From Candidatus Obscuribacterales bacterium (GTDB lineage: Bacteria; Cyanobacteriota; Vampirovibrionia; Obscuribacterales; Obscuribacteraceae), in assembly GCA_020634035.1 (NCBI GenBank), contig JACKCM010000007.1, forward strand, positions 310,001 through 374,000: a DNA stretch of 64,000 nt, written 5' to 3'. The notes under the pieces are model-generated. The model did no database searches, had not been told where the DNA came from, and saw only the letters and a list, made by a program, of their open reading frames with translations. The translations under genes were made by a program, and so were the position numbers. This document shows positions 41,394 to 51,347 of the stretch, piece after piece. Positions within the stretch are counted from its first letter, which is position 1. Every line of letters begins with the position of its first letter.

Positions 41394-43559
41394 CTAACGC
41401 TTATCCCAGTTGTATTCCTGGATTCCGGTTCCGGTATGCCTTGCTCCACCATGGTTTTGAGGTGCTTTCTTTGCTCGTCTCGATCGAGCCTGGCGGGGGG
41501 CGACGCTATGCTGATAGCTCTGGGCTGCTGTTGCTTCTTGCGATCCGGGTTTGACTTCGTTCTCCGCTTTTATAGATGACTCGGGATTGGGACCGCCTGC
41601 AGAGATAAGCTCTCCTTTAGGTCTGGAATGATTTTTATAATAGGCGCTGACAAAGCGTTTCCAGATTGGTGCCACCACAGTGCCACCGGTTGTATGGCTG
41701 CCTCCCACCGCTTTGTTTTCAGCGTTGCCGACCCAGACAGCCGTGACCAAATCCGGGGTGAATCCGACAAACCAGAGATCTCTGGCTTCATCGGCGGTGC
41801 CTGTTTTCCCTGCTACCTGAATGCCGGGCATCCGTGCTCTGGTTCCGGTGCCTGATTCCACCACTTTTCTCAAGATGTCTACCAGTTGTCTGGTGGCGTC
41901 TAGATCTAGCGATCTCGATTGAATCGGCTCGAAGGTCTCCAGGACCTTGCCGCGGTCGTCTTCTACTCTTCGAATGAAATGAGGCTCCATGTACTGTCCT
42001 CCCCGGGCGATGGTGGCATAAGCGTTGGCCATAGATAGGGGAGACGCTGCGGAAGCGCCCAGGGACAGAGCCAGAGTAGGTGTCAACTCTTCTTTTATAC
42101 CGGCGCGTCTTGCGGTGTCGATTATGGTATTGATGCCGACCTGTTGCGCCACTCTCACACTGCAAACATTTCTCGAGTGGGCAAGGGCGTCTTCGGCGCT
42201 TAGATAACCGAGAAACTTGTGATCGAAGTTCTGGGGCTGCCAGATTGTCGCATTACCGCCGTTTCTTTTGGCGGCATCTTCATCGAGAACCGAAAGGGGC
42301 GAATCGTAGAGTTGGCTGGATGGTGAAATAACGCCATGTTCGAAGGCGCTCAAATAGACGAAAGGTTTAAATGAAGAGCCCATGGTATGCGGGTGTACCG
42401 CAGAGTTCCACTGGTGTTCCAGATAGTCTCCAAGACCGCCCACCATGGCCAGTACAGAACCGTCGGCTAAGTTTATTGCCACCAGGGCGGCCTGGTCCAG
42501 ACCCCGGGGCAGACCTCTTGCCGAGGCTTGCATAACCGCTTCGGCCGACTTCTGGGCGCTGGTATCGAGGGTGGTATAAACCTTGAGCCCGGCGTTATGG
42601 TTATAGTTATACGTGCCTTCTAAAGATTCGACTATATACTGGCAAAAATAGGGATAAGGAGGCACAAAAACAGATTGCTCTTCCTCACCGGATGTGGTGC
42701 TACTCGCACTACCGGTCTTTCCTCTTCTGAATATCAGTGTTTCGGACAGGGCTTCTCTGGCTTCCAGGGTGGAGATCAGCTTATACTCCTCCATCTTCTC
42801 TATCACCGTTCTCTGGCGCGTAATGGCTTTGTCCCGGTGCTTTATGTCGCCAAGATATGATGGAGATTTGATTATCCCGGCTAGATAGGCCGATTCGGCT
42901 ACATTCAGTTGGTCGGCGCTTTTGTCGAAGTAAATTCGCGCTGCCTGCTCTATGCCCCAGGCACCGCTGCCGAAGTAGATTTGATTGAGGTAGATTTCAA
43001 GGATTTTTTCTTTGCTGTATTTCTTTTCTATCTCCGAGGCGACTATACCCTCGGCGACTTTGAGGGGGATGGTGCGCTGATCATCTTGAAAGAATAGATT
43101 TTTCACCAGTTGCTGGGTTAGGGTAGACCCGCCCTGGACTGCTTTGCCGGCTGTGAGGTTGGCCATAGCCGCCCTCAATATGCCCACGAAGCTGATGCCC
43201 TGATGTTCGTAAAAGCTGTGGTCTTCGGCTGCCAGCACGGCATCTACCATATAGGGAGAGACCGCCGCCAGGCTTATCGGCTGGCGTTTCTTCTTGCTTG
43301 GATAAGTACAGATGAGCTTGTCGTTGCGGTCGAAGAGTTGAATAGAGGCACCGGGGTTGTAGTCCTCCAGCATCGAGAGATTGGGAACCCTGGCCAAATG
43401 CACCCAGACGAACATGGCCACCACGGTTACGACCATGGCGGTCAATAGAGTGAGGCTGGTGAAGGTCACCCGAATGGCCGTGAAAACACCATCTATGACA
43501 GGCTTTACACCTGAGAAGCTTCTGATCTTCTCGAAATCATCGGTGTTTCTCAAGCCCAC
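41394..43559 (-). CDS. Class A penicillin-binding protein (PBP1A type)
   Basis: 721 residues; a bifunctional peptidoglycan synthase. Cytoplasmic leader, membrane anchor (about 28-56), then a GT51 glycosyltransferase with catalytic Glu112 in AAEDHSFYEHQGIS and the QGGSTLTQQLVKNL motif. The transpeptidase follows with nucleophile Ser395 in MGSSFKPF, SRN at 462-464 and KTG at 585-587. All active-site motifs are intact. The last 90 residues are a basic, Pro/Gln/Ala-rich tail. It polymerises glycan strands and cross-links them; beta-lactams would acylate Ser395. Confidence 0.97.
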   Translation of the reverse strand: MGLRNTDDFEKIRSFSGVKPVIDGVFTAIRVTFTSLTLLTAMVVTVVAMFVWVHLARVPNLSMLEDYNPGASIQLFDRNDKLICTYPSKKKRQPISLAAVSPYMVDAVLAAEDHSFYEHQGISFVGILRAAMANLTAGKAVQGGSTLTQQLVKNLFFQDDQRTIPLKVAEGIVASEIEKKYSKEKILEIYLNQIYFGSGAWGIEQAARIYFDKSADQLNVAESAYLAGIIKSPSYLGDIKHRDKAITRQRTVIEKMEEYKLISTLEAREALSETLIFRRGKTGSASSTTSGEEEQSVFVPPYPYFCQYIVESLEGTYNYNHNAGLKVYTTLDTSAQKSAEAVMQASARGLPRGLDQAALVAINLADGSVLAMVGGLGDYLEHQWNSAVHPHTMGSSFKPFVYLSAFEHGVISPSSQLYDSPLSVLDEDAAKRNGGNATIWQPQNFDHKFLGYLSAEDALAHSRNVCSVRVAQQVGINTIIDTARRAGIKEELTPTLALSLGASAASPLSMANAYATIARGGQYMEPHFIRRVEDDRGKVLETFEPIQSRSLDLDATRQLVDILRKVVESGTGTRARMPGIQVAGKTGTADEARDLWFVGFTPDLVTAVWVGNAENKAVGGSHTTGGTVVAPIWKRFVSAYYKNHSRPKGELISAGGPNPESSIKAENEVKPGSQEATAAQSYQHSVAPRQARSRRAKKAPQNHGGARHTGTGIQEYNWDKR

Positions 43560-43683
43560 TATCCTTCGTTAAATTCACTGATTTAATCATAGAGCTTACG
43601 CATTGGTCCTGCTACCGTCAACTTTATATAATCTGTTGTAAGCTAAGGTAATGCCTTTCGGTTTTTTCTGTATCATTTAAATA

Positions 43684-44010
43684 ATGGAAATTCCTATCTC
43701 ACTGCTTGCCCTGTTGGTTATAACTCTGCTGGTTCTGCCGCCGGTCTTTCTCTTTCGCCCGTTGATAGTCTCCATATCGGACCGAATCGCCGGAAAGCGT
43801 CCCGGCGCAAAAGAGCTGAGTGAGCTAGAGAAGCGTGTCGCCATGTTGGAAGGCGAAATAAACGAGATGCGCAATAAATATGACGCCATCGAAGAATCTC
43901 AAGAATTCTCCCGGAAGCTTCTGGAGGATATTCACTTTAATGCAGGGACAAGAGCGGATGAAAAAACCGCAGAGAAACTTATAGCAGAAACAGAAGAAAA
44001 GACCGGCTGA
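43684..44010 (+). CDS. Membrane-anchored coiled-coil protein
   Basis: 108 residues. The N-terminus has one membrane helix (LLALLVITLLVLPPVFLF, about 7-24). A charged heptad region follows (ELSELEKRVAMLEGEINEMR, then NKYDAIEESQEFSRKLLEDI). It is like the small envelope proteins of the PspB or LapA shape but matches no family I can name. No strong ribosome site precedes the ATG at 43684. Transcribed divergently from PBP1A. Confidence 0.65.
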   Translation: MEIPISLLALLVITLLVLPPVFLFRPLIVSISDRIAGKRPGAKELSELEKRVAMLEGEINEMRNKYDAIEESQEFSRKLLEDIHFNAGTRADEKTAEKLIAETEEKTG

Positions 44011-44182
44011 ATTTCAGGTTCTGATTCTGATACTACAAGCAGTGCAATTTATTCTTTTGTTTTCGATGGATGTCAGGGGACGATTGTATTAAATCGCGCA
44101 ATTTTCAGGTTTTTTGGGCTCTGAGCGGTTATAGTGTTGGGCCGTTATATAACAAATGCTCTTTCGAAAGAGGTTCGAGACT

Positions 44183-44881
44183 ATGTCCAGAAACAAAAAA
44201 CTCAGTTTAGCCCCGACTCTGGGAACTGCACTGGCAGTAGCCCTGACCCTTTCTTTCGGGGCGATTTCGCCTGCGCTTGCGCAAGAAAGCGAGACCGCAG
44301 ACCTTTCTGAGGTGGTGGAGCATATTGCCGAGGACAGTTCAGAAGTCATTGCCCAGGCTGATCAGGGTTCGGGATCGCCCCTTGCCAGTCTGGCTGAACA
44401 AGCGGTCAGTCTGCTTGCCGGAGCCCAGGGCAAAGGACTATCCACCGGTGGCGCCATGCCCATGTGCCCGATTCTCAAGCGCTGGTCCGGTCACGGTTGT
44501 GGCATCTCTGCGGTACTTTCCGGCGAGAATGCTATTACCGATGAACAGTACGAAAAGTACTATCAGCTCAAAATGAAGATGATGGACGAAATGGGTCCGT
44601 TAAAAGTCGAATACATGTCCAAAAAACGGCATCTCAGAGACCTTCTCACCAAAGAGGAGATCGATGTCAAAGAAGTCAAAAAGATGAATGACAGGGTTGC
44701 TTCTTTGAAAAAAGAGATGACCGCCATGAAGCTCGATTATAAGCTGCAAATGGCCCAGGTTTTGACCGGTGCTCAGCGTCAGGAACTCAGAAAAGCGATG
44801 CTCAAGCATAAAGGTCATTGCGGTCGTTCCGGCTCCAGCTCTATGATGCGCAGCTGGATGATGAAGCGGATGGGCAAATAA
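44183..44881 (+). CDS. Periplasmic Spy/CpxP/ZraP-like protein, Met-rich
   Basis: 232 residues from the ATG at 44183, which has AGAGG 9 bases upstream; the ATG at 44156 overlaps that site. The signal peptide ends at ALA (about residue 33). The mature protein has a CPILKRWSGHGCG segment with two Cys. Its helical C-terminal half (DEQYEKYYQLKMKMMDEMG, MNDRVASLKKEMTAMKLDYK, MAQVLTGAQRQELRKAM) has the Spy/CpxP fold pattern including an LTxxQ-like VLTGAQ. It ends in a Met/His/Cys-rich tail. Relatives are ATP-independent chaperones or metal (zinc, copper) responsive proteins. Metal binding by the tail is an inference. Confidence 0.75.
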   Translation: MSRNKKLSLAPTLGTALAVALTLSFGAISPALAQESETADLSEVVEHIAEDSSEVIAQADQGSGSPLASLAEQAVSLLAGAQGKGLSTGGAMPMCPILKRWSGHGCGISAVLSGENAITDEQYEKYYQLKMKMMDEMGPLKVEYMSKKRHLRDLLTKEEIDVKEVKKMNDRVASLKKEMTAMKLDYKLQMAQVLTGAQRQELRKAMLKHKGHCGRSGSSSMMRSWMMKRMGK

Positions 44882-44908
44882 AGGAAGGTATCTTCGGATC
44901 AGCCGGCC

Positions 44909-47191
44909 CTAGATAGAGGCGTGGCTGACCCTGGAATTTCTCTCTCGGGCATCGGCTATGGCTCTTGCCCGAGTTTCCATTTTTGCAGCCCGGGTTTTTT
45001 GACCGAGTTCTAACAAGGTCTTTGAATAGCCTCTCAGCATGTCTACCAGGGGCTGACCTTCTCTTCCTCTGGCCATGGTATGGACTTCGATGGCTTGCTT
45101 GAAGACAGGCTCGGCCTGGTCATGTTTGCCCTGGAGCTGATAGATCTCGGCCAGCTTTGCCATCGCATATGATACTTCTATATTGTGGGCACCAAGGGTT
45201 CTGCTTCTTAAAGAGACCACTTTGCGGCAGAGTGCTTCGGCTTCTTTGTATTTTTTGAGTGCGGCCAGAATATCGACGAAGTTGTTGAAACAGTTTAGAA
45301 CATCAGGGTGATCTGGTGCATAGCGGGCTGCTCTTATGGCATAGGCTTTTTCTATGTAGCCTTCGGCGGCTTCGAATTCTTTCTTCTGAAAAGCCGACCC
45401 AGAAAGCAGGCTATAGGTCTGGGCAACGTTCTCGTGTTCGGCACCGAGGATATCGAGCTGCATCGCCAGAGCTTTTTTCCAGTTCTCTTCTGCTGCATCG
45501 AGCTTGCCTTGCTCAAAATAGAGCCGGCCTATTTCAACCAGACTCGCCGCGACCTTCGGATGCTCCTCGCCGAAAGCATCTTTCCGAAGCGCCAGGGCCC
45601 TTTCGGCACATTCTTCGGCAAGAGAATATTTGCCGAGGATTATATAGTTTCGGGTTTCATGGTCGAGCACCTCTGCCACATTGGGATGATTCTCTCCGAA
45701 GGATTTTCGGTAGAGAGAGGCGAGCTCTTGCCATAGTTCGAGGGCGCGATTGTTTGAACCCAGCAGCTCTTCGAGTTCGGCCAGGTTAGAGACCATGGAT
45801 TGTACTTCCGGAGAATCCTCTCCCACTGCCTGCTTCTTCAGGTCGAGCGCCTTTTGCATGAAGGTTGCCGCTTTGTCCAGTCGCTTCTGGCGTTTATAGA
45901 CCTGGGCAAGATTGGCCAGGCTCTCTGCCGTTTCGGCGTGGCCTGTGCCGAAAAGTTTCTTCTGTAGAATAAATAGCTTGATTAAAACGCTTTCTGCTTC
46001 TTCGAACTTTTCCTGGGTGCGGTAGATCTCATCGAGATGCTTGAGGCTTTTAATAACCTCTTCTTCGTTGCCTGTGCCGTCTTTCTCCAGAATTTCCGTC
46101 GCTCTTACACAGATGCTCTCGGCCACATCGTGTTTGTCGGTTTCAAAATAAAGCGCCGCCAGTTTGTCCAGGGTCTCTGCCACCACTGGATGATCGCTAC
46201 CCAGGGTCTCTTCTCTGGTTTCCAAAACGGCGGTCAAAACCGATTCGGCTTCGTCGAATTTTTCTTGCAGACCCAGAGAGCGAGCCAGGCGTTCTTCTGT
46301 GTAGCTCAGTTCAAGGGCGCTTGATCTGAGGGTCTCGCTTTGTATTCTCAGTATGCGACGAATGAGTTGTTCTGCCTCTCCGTGCAATCCTTGCATCTCG
46401 TACATCTCGCACATGTTAATCATATGTGGTACCAGATGCGGTTGACGAGATTCCGGAATCTTGTCTATTACATACCAGAGTTTTTCGTATACGAATTTGG
46501 CATCGACCAGACGATTCGAGTTTTTATAGACATTGGCAAGCGAGCCCATGGCCGCTATCACATCGGGATGGGACGCGCCTAACAAGGGCTCTCTTACCTC
46601 TATACACTTTTCATAGAGCGGTTCTGATTCGGTTAGTCTGCCGGATTCATCGTAGAGTGCTGCCAGGGCGTACATAGATTCAGCCACGCTGAGATTCTCT
46701 TCGCCAAGGCAGTGCTGTCGCATTACCAGGCTTCTCAGGTAGTGTTCTTCGGCATCTAACAAGCGCCCCTGTACATGACAGAGGTTGCCCAGGTCGAAAA
46801 GGCAAGAGGCCAGGCGCTCTGATTCTTCTTTGTCTTCGATAATAGAAAGTACTCGCAGGCAAAGCTCCTCTGCCTGTTCTACTTTGCCCAGTTTGAAATA
46901 TATTTCGTACAGGTTCGAGATGGTCTCGATCAATTGATCGACTTCGAAGCGAAAATATTCGTCTCTGCAGTCCAGCGCTTTTTCAAGCAGCAGTTCCGCC
47001 TCTTGATACTTGTCCTGGTGGCATAGCACCCTGGCCAGATTCTCACAGGTCAGAGGAAATCGCGAGTCCCCTTTTTCGAAGGTATGGGCTTCTTCGAGGG
47101 CGCGCCGCCAGAGGAGCTCCGCTTCTCCGTAGCTGCCGTATTCGAGAGCGACATCGGCGTCCGCTTTTAGATGACTCCATCTGGAGGACAT
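44909..47191 (-). CDS. Large kinesin-light-chain-type TPR protein
   Basis: 760 residues composed almost entirely of about 42-residue TPR units of the kinesin-light-chain type. The recurring core is A-E-x-L-x-x-K-A-L-x-I-R-x-x-x-L-G-x-x-H-P-x-V-A. Examples are KCIEVREPLLGASHPDVIAA, ALALRKDAFGEEHPKVAASL and VVSLRRSRTLGAHNIEV-like segments. No signal peptide, membrane helix or effector domain is seen, so it is a cytoplasmic scaffold. Such proteins are multiplied in Melainabacteria-like and cyanobacterial genomes. The repeats are regular over the whole length, with no break. Confidence 0.9.
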   Translation of the reverse strand: MSSRWSHLKADADVALEYGSYGEAELLWRRALEEAHTFEKGDSRFPLTCENLARVLCHQDKYQEAELLLEKALDCRDEYFRFEVDQLIETISNLYEIYFKLGKVEQAEELCLRVLSIIEDKEESERLASCLFDLGNLCHVQGRLLDAEEHYLRSLVMRQHCLGEENLSVAESMYALAALYDESGRLTESEPLYEKCIEVREPLLGASHPDVIAAMGSLANVYKNSNRLVDAKFVYEKLWYVIDKIPESRQPHLVPHMINMCEMYEMQGLHGEAEQLIRRILRIQSETLRSSALELSYTEERLARSLGLQEKFDEAESVLTAVLETREETLGSDHPVVAETLDKLAALYFETDKHDVAESICVRATEILEKDGTGNEEEVIKSLKHLDEIYRTQEKFEEAESVLIKLFILQKKLFGTGHAETAESLANLAQVYKRQKRLDKAATFMQKALDLKKQAVGEDSPEVQSMVSNLAELEELLGSNNRALELWQELASLYRKSFGENHPNVAEVLDHETRNYIILGKYSLAEECAERALALRKDAFGEEHPKVAASLVEIGRLYFEQGKLDAAEENWKKALAMQLDILGAEHENVAQTYSLLSGSAFQKKEFEAAEGYIEKAYAIRAARYAPDHPDVLNCFNNFVDILAALKKYKEAEALCRKVVSLRSRTLGAHNIEVSYAMAKLAEIYQLQGKHDQAEPVFKQAIEVHTMARGREGQPLVDMLRGYSKTLLELGQKTRAAKMETRARAIADARERNSRVSHASI

Positions 47192-47309
47192 TTTCTAATC
47201 AATCCCTTAAATATTCCCTATAGGATAACAGAGCAGAGTCTATTACTGGTATATATGCTTCGGTAAGTTTACGGCGGCAGATGTCAATGTATGCCGGGGA
47301 GAGGGAGTT

Positions 47310-50300
47310 ATGGCGCAGTCGGGATTAGAACTTGGTGCTCTACCGGGAATTGGCGAAATCATAGACCTTCCCGATGATGGAAACCGGGCAGAGAAGACCT
47401 ATCAACTCCTCAATCGGCTGCTTGCCAATCTGGAATCCGGCGCCACCAGAGAGGCGGCGGTGGCGATGTTGCATGAGCTTGCCGAGACGCTTATCTCTGA
47501 TAAAAGAGAGCATCTTTTCGTCCGCTCCATAGATGTCCCCGGGCTTGACAAGCCGGTTAATCTGCTGCTGACCCCGGCGGTCTTCTCGCCTGAGATGTGG
47601 GGGCAGACCTTTGCTGAAGGTTTGATGAAAAATCCCGAGCAATTCGACTCGACCCGGGTGGTAGAGCTTGGCACGGGATGTGGCTGGATCAGCCTTCTGC
47701 TTCTAAAGAAAACCGGCGTCAAAGAAGTGGTCGGGCTCGATATCAATCCGGTGGCGGTCACTATCGCGCGTCTCAATGCCTGGTTGAACGGGACCCTCAA
47801 AGACGGCACTGTGCTGACAAGTCAGGCCGGTGTCCCCATTGTCGGTGCTTTCCGCATCGCTCAGTCCGATCTGCTGGCCGATTCTATAAGGCATCGCGAC
47901 GAATTCGACCATATCATCGGTTGTATTCCTCAAGTGCTGCATCCGGGCGGCGAGTCCGGGGACAGCTATGAAACCAGCCTCAAAGAAAGAGAGCTTTATG
48001 ACCTCAGCAACTATTGTTTCGAGCAGGGCATTTTAGAAGACCGTTTCGGATTGCCACTTATCGCAAGAGCGCTCGAGCAGTCTCAGTTGTGCTTGAAACG
48101 CGGCGGCAAAGTCACCCTCATTCTAGGGGGCAGACCCGGACCCGACGCCATCAAGGCCATGTTCGACCGCCGGGGTTTTCAGTCTAGTGTGGTCTGGAGT
48201 CGTCGTATTCCCCAGGCGGATGATACTGATCTGGCATCACTGGTCAGTCTCGAAAAGGATCATGGTATCAAGTTCCACTTCTTCATGTCGGGCAATTCTC
48301 GCCAATCTGTAAGCGCCGAGACCGCGGTTTCAATTCTTAGAAGCGGCAAAGACGTCTATCATGACTTACTCGTCTATCAGGCTACGACACAGTTTGAAGG
48401 TCCGACTTTCGGTTTCGTTCGCAATCTGCATCGTATGTCCCTGGATGCGCTCCGCAAAGAGCTGGATTTCTCGAGGATGACCGAAGAGCAGATGACTTTT
48501 CTGGAACGTCTTTCGGAAGACTTCATCAAACACAAAACCCTGCCCTATCCCAATGAGCGTGGGGACCTGAGCTTGCGCACAAGACTGGGTAAGTTCCTGC
48601 GCATCTATTGTCAGATTCCTGTGGAGAATGACAGTCTCTTCGTGGCACCTGAAAGAGGGCAGCTCCTCTCTATGATAGCGAATATGGTGGCTGAAGAAGA
48701 TGCCGAAGTGCTGCTGTCCGAGTCTCTAAAAGATGTCTATGAGCTGCTTGGACGCAACAGCAATGTAAAGACTACCTGGAGCAACGATGATCTTTCCGAG
48801 ATTCTCGAATTGGATGAGATCATCAAGCCGGCTATGGTGGTGCTATCACCGGTGCAGTTCAGTGCGCCCTCGGCTATCGTTCTTAACGCGCTCTTCGAGC
48901 ATGCACGCAAGCATCCTGATCGCTGGTACATAATAGATGACTCTACCCACTTCGATATCGGCTCGCAGCTGGACTCTAATATGCTGCTGCGTATCACCGG
49001 ACAGATGCAGATTCCCGACAATGTGGTTTTGCTCTATGGCCTGATTAAGAATATCGTCTGTCCTGATCTCGAACTGAGCTTCCTTATAAATGCTCCGGAT
49101 AGATGGGTAGAAGGCTTTGATGTGGCCGCCGAGTTGACCTATTCGAGAATTCCCTATCCGAGCCAACTCTATTATGAATGGCTCTTCGATGACTTACTCT
49201 CTTTTCCTTTTCCGGGGCAGCTCGCAGGCAAGCAGAACGAGCCCGGGTCTTCTAATAGTGCCGACCAGAGAGATTTTCGAAAAGACTTTCTAGAGGCTTC
49301 TAAAGATCCCTCCTTCGCTCCCAAGCCGATATCAACCAAAGACAAAGACTTGATCCGTTTCGACTATGGAGAGTTCGAACATTCTGTGCCCGATCTGCTT
49401 GTGAAAGGGCTTATCAAAGGCTTTGTAGAACCGCACAGCGATGTGCTTGCCGAGACCGTCAAATATAGAATTACCTCTTACCTTGCCCATACTCGAAGAG
49501 CCATGGTGGTGCCTGACCGTATTGCCCTTGCTCAAGGGGCATTTCCTCTCTTTGGTGCTTTGATAAGAGCTTTGCGGGCGCGACTGGGAAGACGCCCCCG
49601 GGTGGCCATTCCCGATGGCTCTTATGGACCGCTTTATCCGATGCTTCTTTATCATGGTGCTGAGATAGTGCCGATTGAGACCGTCGCAGATAACGGATTT
49701 GCGGTGACACCAGAGATGGTGAAAGCCATGAAAGAGAAGCCGGATCTTCTCTGGCTTACTCAACCCGGCAATCCAAGCGGTTTGTTATATGAGTCTTCGG
49801 CGGTTTCCAACCTGCTTAAGATATGCGCAGAAAAAGAAATCTATCTTCTTGCCGATGAGATTTTCTTCCTCCTGAGTGACTACAGGCTCGGAGACTGGAC
49901 TCCGCACTATCTCAGTTTCGGCTCTCATCTGGGCGATTCTGACTTAAGCAGATATCTCTTTATGGTGGACGGTGCCTCCAAAGCTTACGCGGCAGGTGGC
50001 TTGCGCAGCGGTTTCATGGTCTCTCCTGATAGAGAATGGTCGAAGGCGATTCAATCTCACCTCGATGTGCCGCCGGCGGCAATTTTAAGAGCCTGCGACA
50101 ATCTCTATTCGGCTTTTCTAGAAGAAGCACCGCACGGGATGATCGATGTCAGTGAAGCCCGGGACGAACTGCTTGCTTTTCTAAATCAAGCTCGTCGTGA
50201 ACTGTCGGATCACCGAAAGGCCCTGACCAAATCTCTGAGGCAGCATGGCCTGGATGACGGCCTGGATACGCCCTATCGAGGCGGTCTATTTTTGCTGGCT

Positions 50301-50465
50301 AAATTAGGTCCTGAACGTGATCGGCTCGCCATAGAGCAGAAGCTTTTGATTAACTCGGGCGACTGGTCTAGAACCGGCGACTGGAGCCGTATTTGCTTCA
50401 GCATACCGCCGGCTCGATTCAGCCGCGGTCTGGAGCGTCTGGAGCAGTTTCTTGCTGCCAAATAG
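47310..50465 (+). CDS. Plant-type methionine S-methyltransferase-like fusion (methyltransferase + aminotransferase-fold)
   Basis: 1051 residues with GGAGAGGGAG before the ATG. The N-terminal class I methyltransferase has motif I VVELGTGCGWIS (117-128), GLDINPVAV (142-150) and the unusual GCIPQVL (204-210). NYCFEQGILEDRFGLPLIAR and LGGRPGPDAIKAMFDRRGF follow. These match, as I remember it, the methyltransferase domain of plant methionine S-methyltransferase. The C-terminal 650 residues contain a fold-type I aminotransferase with TQPGNPSG (about 815-822), Asp849 in LADEIFFLL and PLP-lysine Lys891 in DGASKAYAAGGLRSGF, as in plants. The plant enzyme makes S-methylmethionine (EC 2.1.1.12). Bacterial MmtN is known, but only as the short form. 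An SDR gene follows after 18 bases. Confidence 0.88.
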   Translation: MAQSGLELGALPGIGEIIDLPDDGNRAEKTYQLLNRLLANLESGATREAAVAMLHELAETLISDKREHLFVRSIDVPGLDKPVNLLLTPAVFSPEMWGQTFAEGLMKNPEQFDSTRVVELGTGCGWISLLLLKKTGVKEVVGLDINPVAVTIARLNAWLNGTLKDGTVLTSQAGVPIVGAFRIAQSDLLADSIRHRDEFDHIIGCIPQVLHPGGESGDSYETSLKERELYDLSNYCFEQGILEDRFGLPLIARALEQSQLCLKRGGKVTLILGGRPGPDAIKAMFDRRGFQSSVVWSRRIPQADDTDLASLVSLEKDHGIKFHFFMSGNSRQSVSAETAVSILRSGKDVYHDLLVYQATTQFEGPTFGFVRNLHRMSLDALRKELDFSRMTEEQMTFLERLSEDFIKHKTLPYPNERGDLSLRTRLGKFLRIYCQIPVENDSLFVAPERGQLLSMIANMVAEEDAEVLLSESLKDVYELLGRNSNVKTTWSNDDLSEILELDEIIKPAMVVLSPVQFSAPSAIVLNALFEHARKHPDRWYIIDDSTHFDIGSQLDSNMLLRITGQMQIPDNVVLLYGLIKNIVCPDLELSFLINAPDRWVEGFDVAAELTYSRIPYPSQLYYEWLFDDLLSFPFPGQLAGKQNEPGSSNSADQRDFRKDFLEASKDPSFAPKPISTKDKDLIRFDYGEFEHSVPDLLVKGLIKGFVEPHSDVLAETVKYRITSYLAHTRRAMVVPDRIALAQGAFPLFGALIRALRARLGRRPRVAIPDGSYGPLYPMLLYHGAEIVPIETVADNGFAVTPEMVKAMKEKPDLLWLTQPGNPSGLLYESSAVSNLLKICAEKEIYLLADEIFFLLSDYRLGDWTPHYLSFGSHLGDSDLSRYLFMVDGASKAYAAGGLRSGFMVSPDREWSKAIQSHLDVPPAAILRACDNLYSAFLEEAPHGMIDVSEARDELLAFLNQARRELSDHRKALTKSLRQHGLDDGLDTPYRGGLFLLAKLGPERDRLAIEQKLLINSGDWSRTGDWSRICFSIPPARFSRGLERLEQFLAAK

Positions 50466-50483
50466 TTTTGGTGAAAGGACGTT

Positions 50484-51347
50484 ATGAACGCTTCTACTGA
50501 GCAAAAAGTCTGTCTGATTACCGGTGCCACATCCGGTATCGGTAGAGCTGCGGCTCGCGAACTTGCCCTGCGTGGCTATCATCTGATTTTAATTGGCCGA
50601 AGTGAAGAACGCTGTCTTGCCACCGTGGCCGAGCTTGCCTCGGTCGTCCCGGATAATCCGGTGGAGTATTTTCTGGCGGATCTCTCGTCTTATCAATCTA
50701 TTCAAGAACTCGGGGCTCAACTGCGATCTCAAGTCGATCATATAGATATCCTGGTTAATAATGCCGGCGCCGTTTTTATGAAAGAAGAGCGCTCGGCGGA
50801 TAACATAGAGATGACCTGGGCGCTCAATCACTTCGGCTATGTCTGGCTTACCGAGGCACTATTGCCACTTATAGAAAAGAGCCCCTGTGCCCATCCTCGT
50901 ATTATCAATGTCAGCTCCGCCGCCCATAAGCGAGCCTGGATCAAGACCCTCGATGCTGTGTTCGAACGCAAAGGCCTCATGGGGTATTTTACTTACGGCG
51001 AGACCAAATTGGCCAATCTCTGGTTTACTTTCGAACTGGCTCGCCGATTGGCGCCGCGTATAAAGGTGAACGCGCTGCACCCTGGCTTTGTCGCCACCAG
51101 ATTTGCCGGCAACAACGGACTGGTCGGCCTGCCCCTCAGTATTCTTACGATGATATTCGGTATCTCACCGGAAGAAGGGGCGAAGACCATTGTTCATCTG
51201 GTTGATTCTCCGTCGGTAGAGGATGTTACCGGTGCCTATTTTGTCCGAGAGAAAGAGGTCTTGCCTTCGGCGCTTGCCAGAGACGAGAAGTTGGCGCATG
51301 AGTTTTTTGAATTGAGCCGCGATTTTATATCGGCAGATACCAGATAA
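50484..51347 (+). CDS. Short-chain dehydrogenase/reductase
   Basis: 287 residues with AAAGGA before the ATG. Classical SDR motifs: TGATSGIG (13-20) for NAD(P) binding, NNAG (92-95), Ser145 in INVSSAAH, and catalytic Tyr171-Lys175 in YGETKLANLW. The sequence resembles the retinol-dehydrogenase/protochlorophyllide-reductase-like branch. It starts 18 bases after the methionine-methyltransferase-like gene, so both are probably one operon and may act on the same sulfur metabolite or its derivative; that link is inference. Its end overlaps the convergent TPR gene by 23 bases. Confidence 0.92.
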   Translation: MNASTEQKVCLITGATSGIGRAAARELALRGYHLILIGRSEERCLATVAELASVVPDNPVEYFLADLSSYQSIQELGAQLRSQVDHIDILVNNAGAVFMKEERSADNIEMTWALNHFGYVWLTEALLPLIEKSPCAHPRIINVSSAAHKRAWIKTLDAVFERKGLMGYFTYGETKLANLWFTFELARRLAPRIKVNALHPGFVATRFAGNNGLVGLPLSILTMIFGISPEEGAKTIVHLVDSPSVEDVTGAYFVREKEVLPSALARDEKLAHEFFELSRDFISADTR

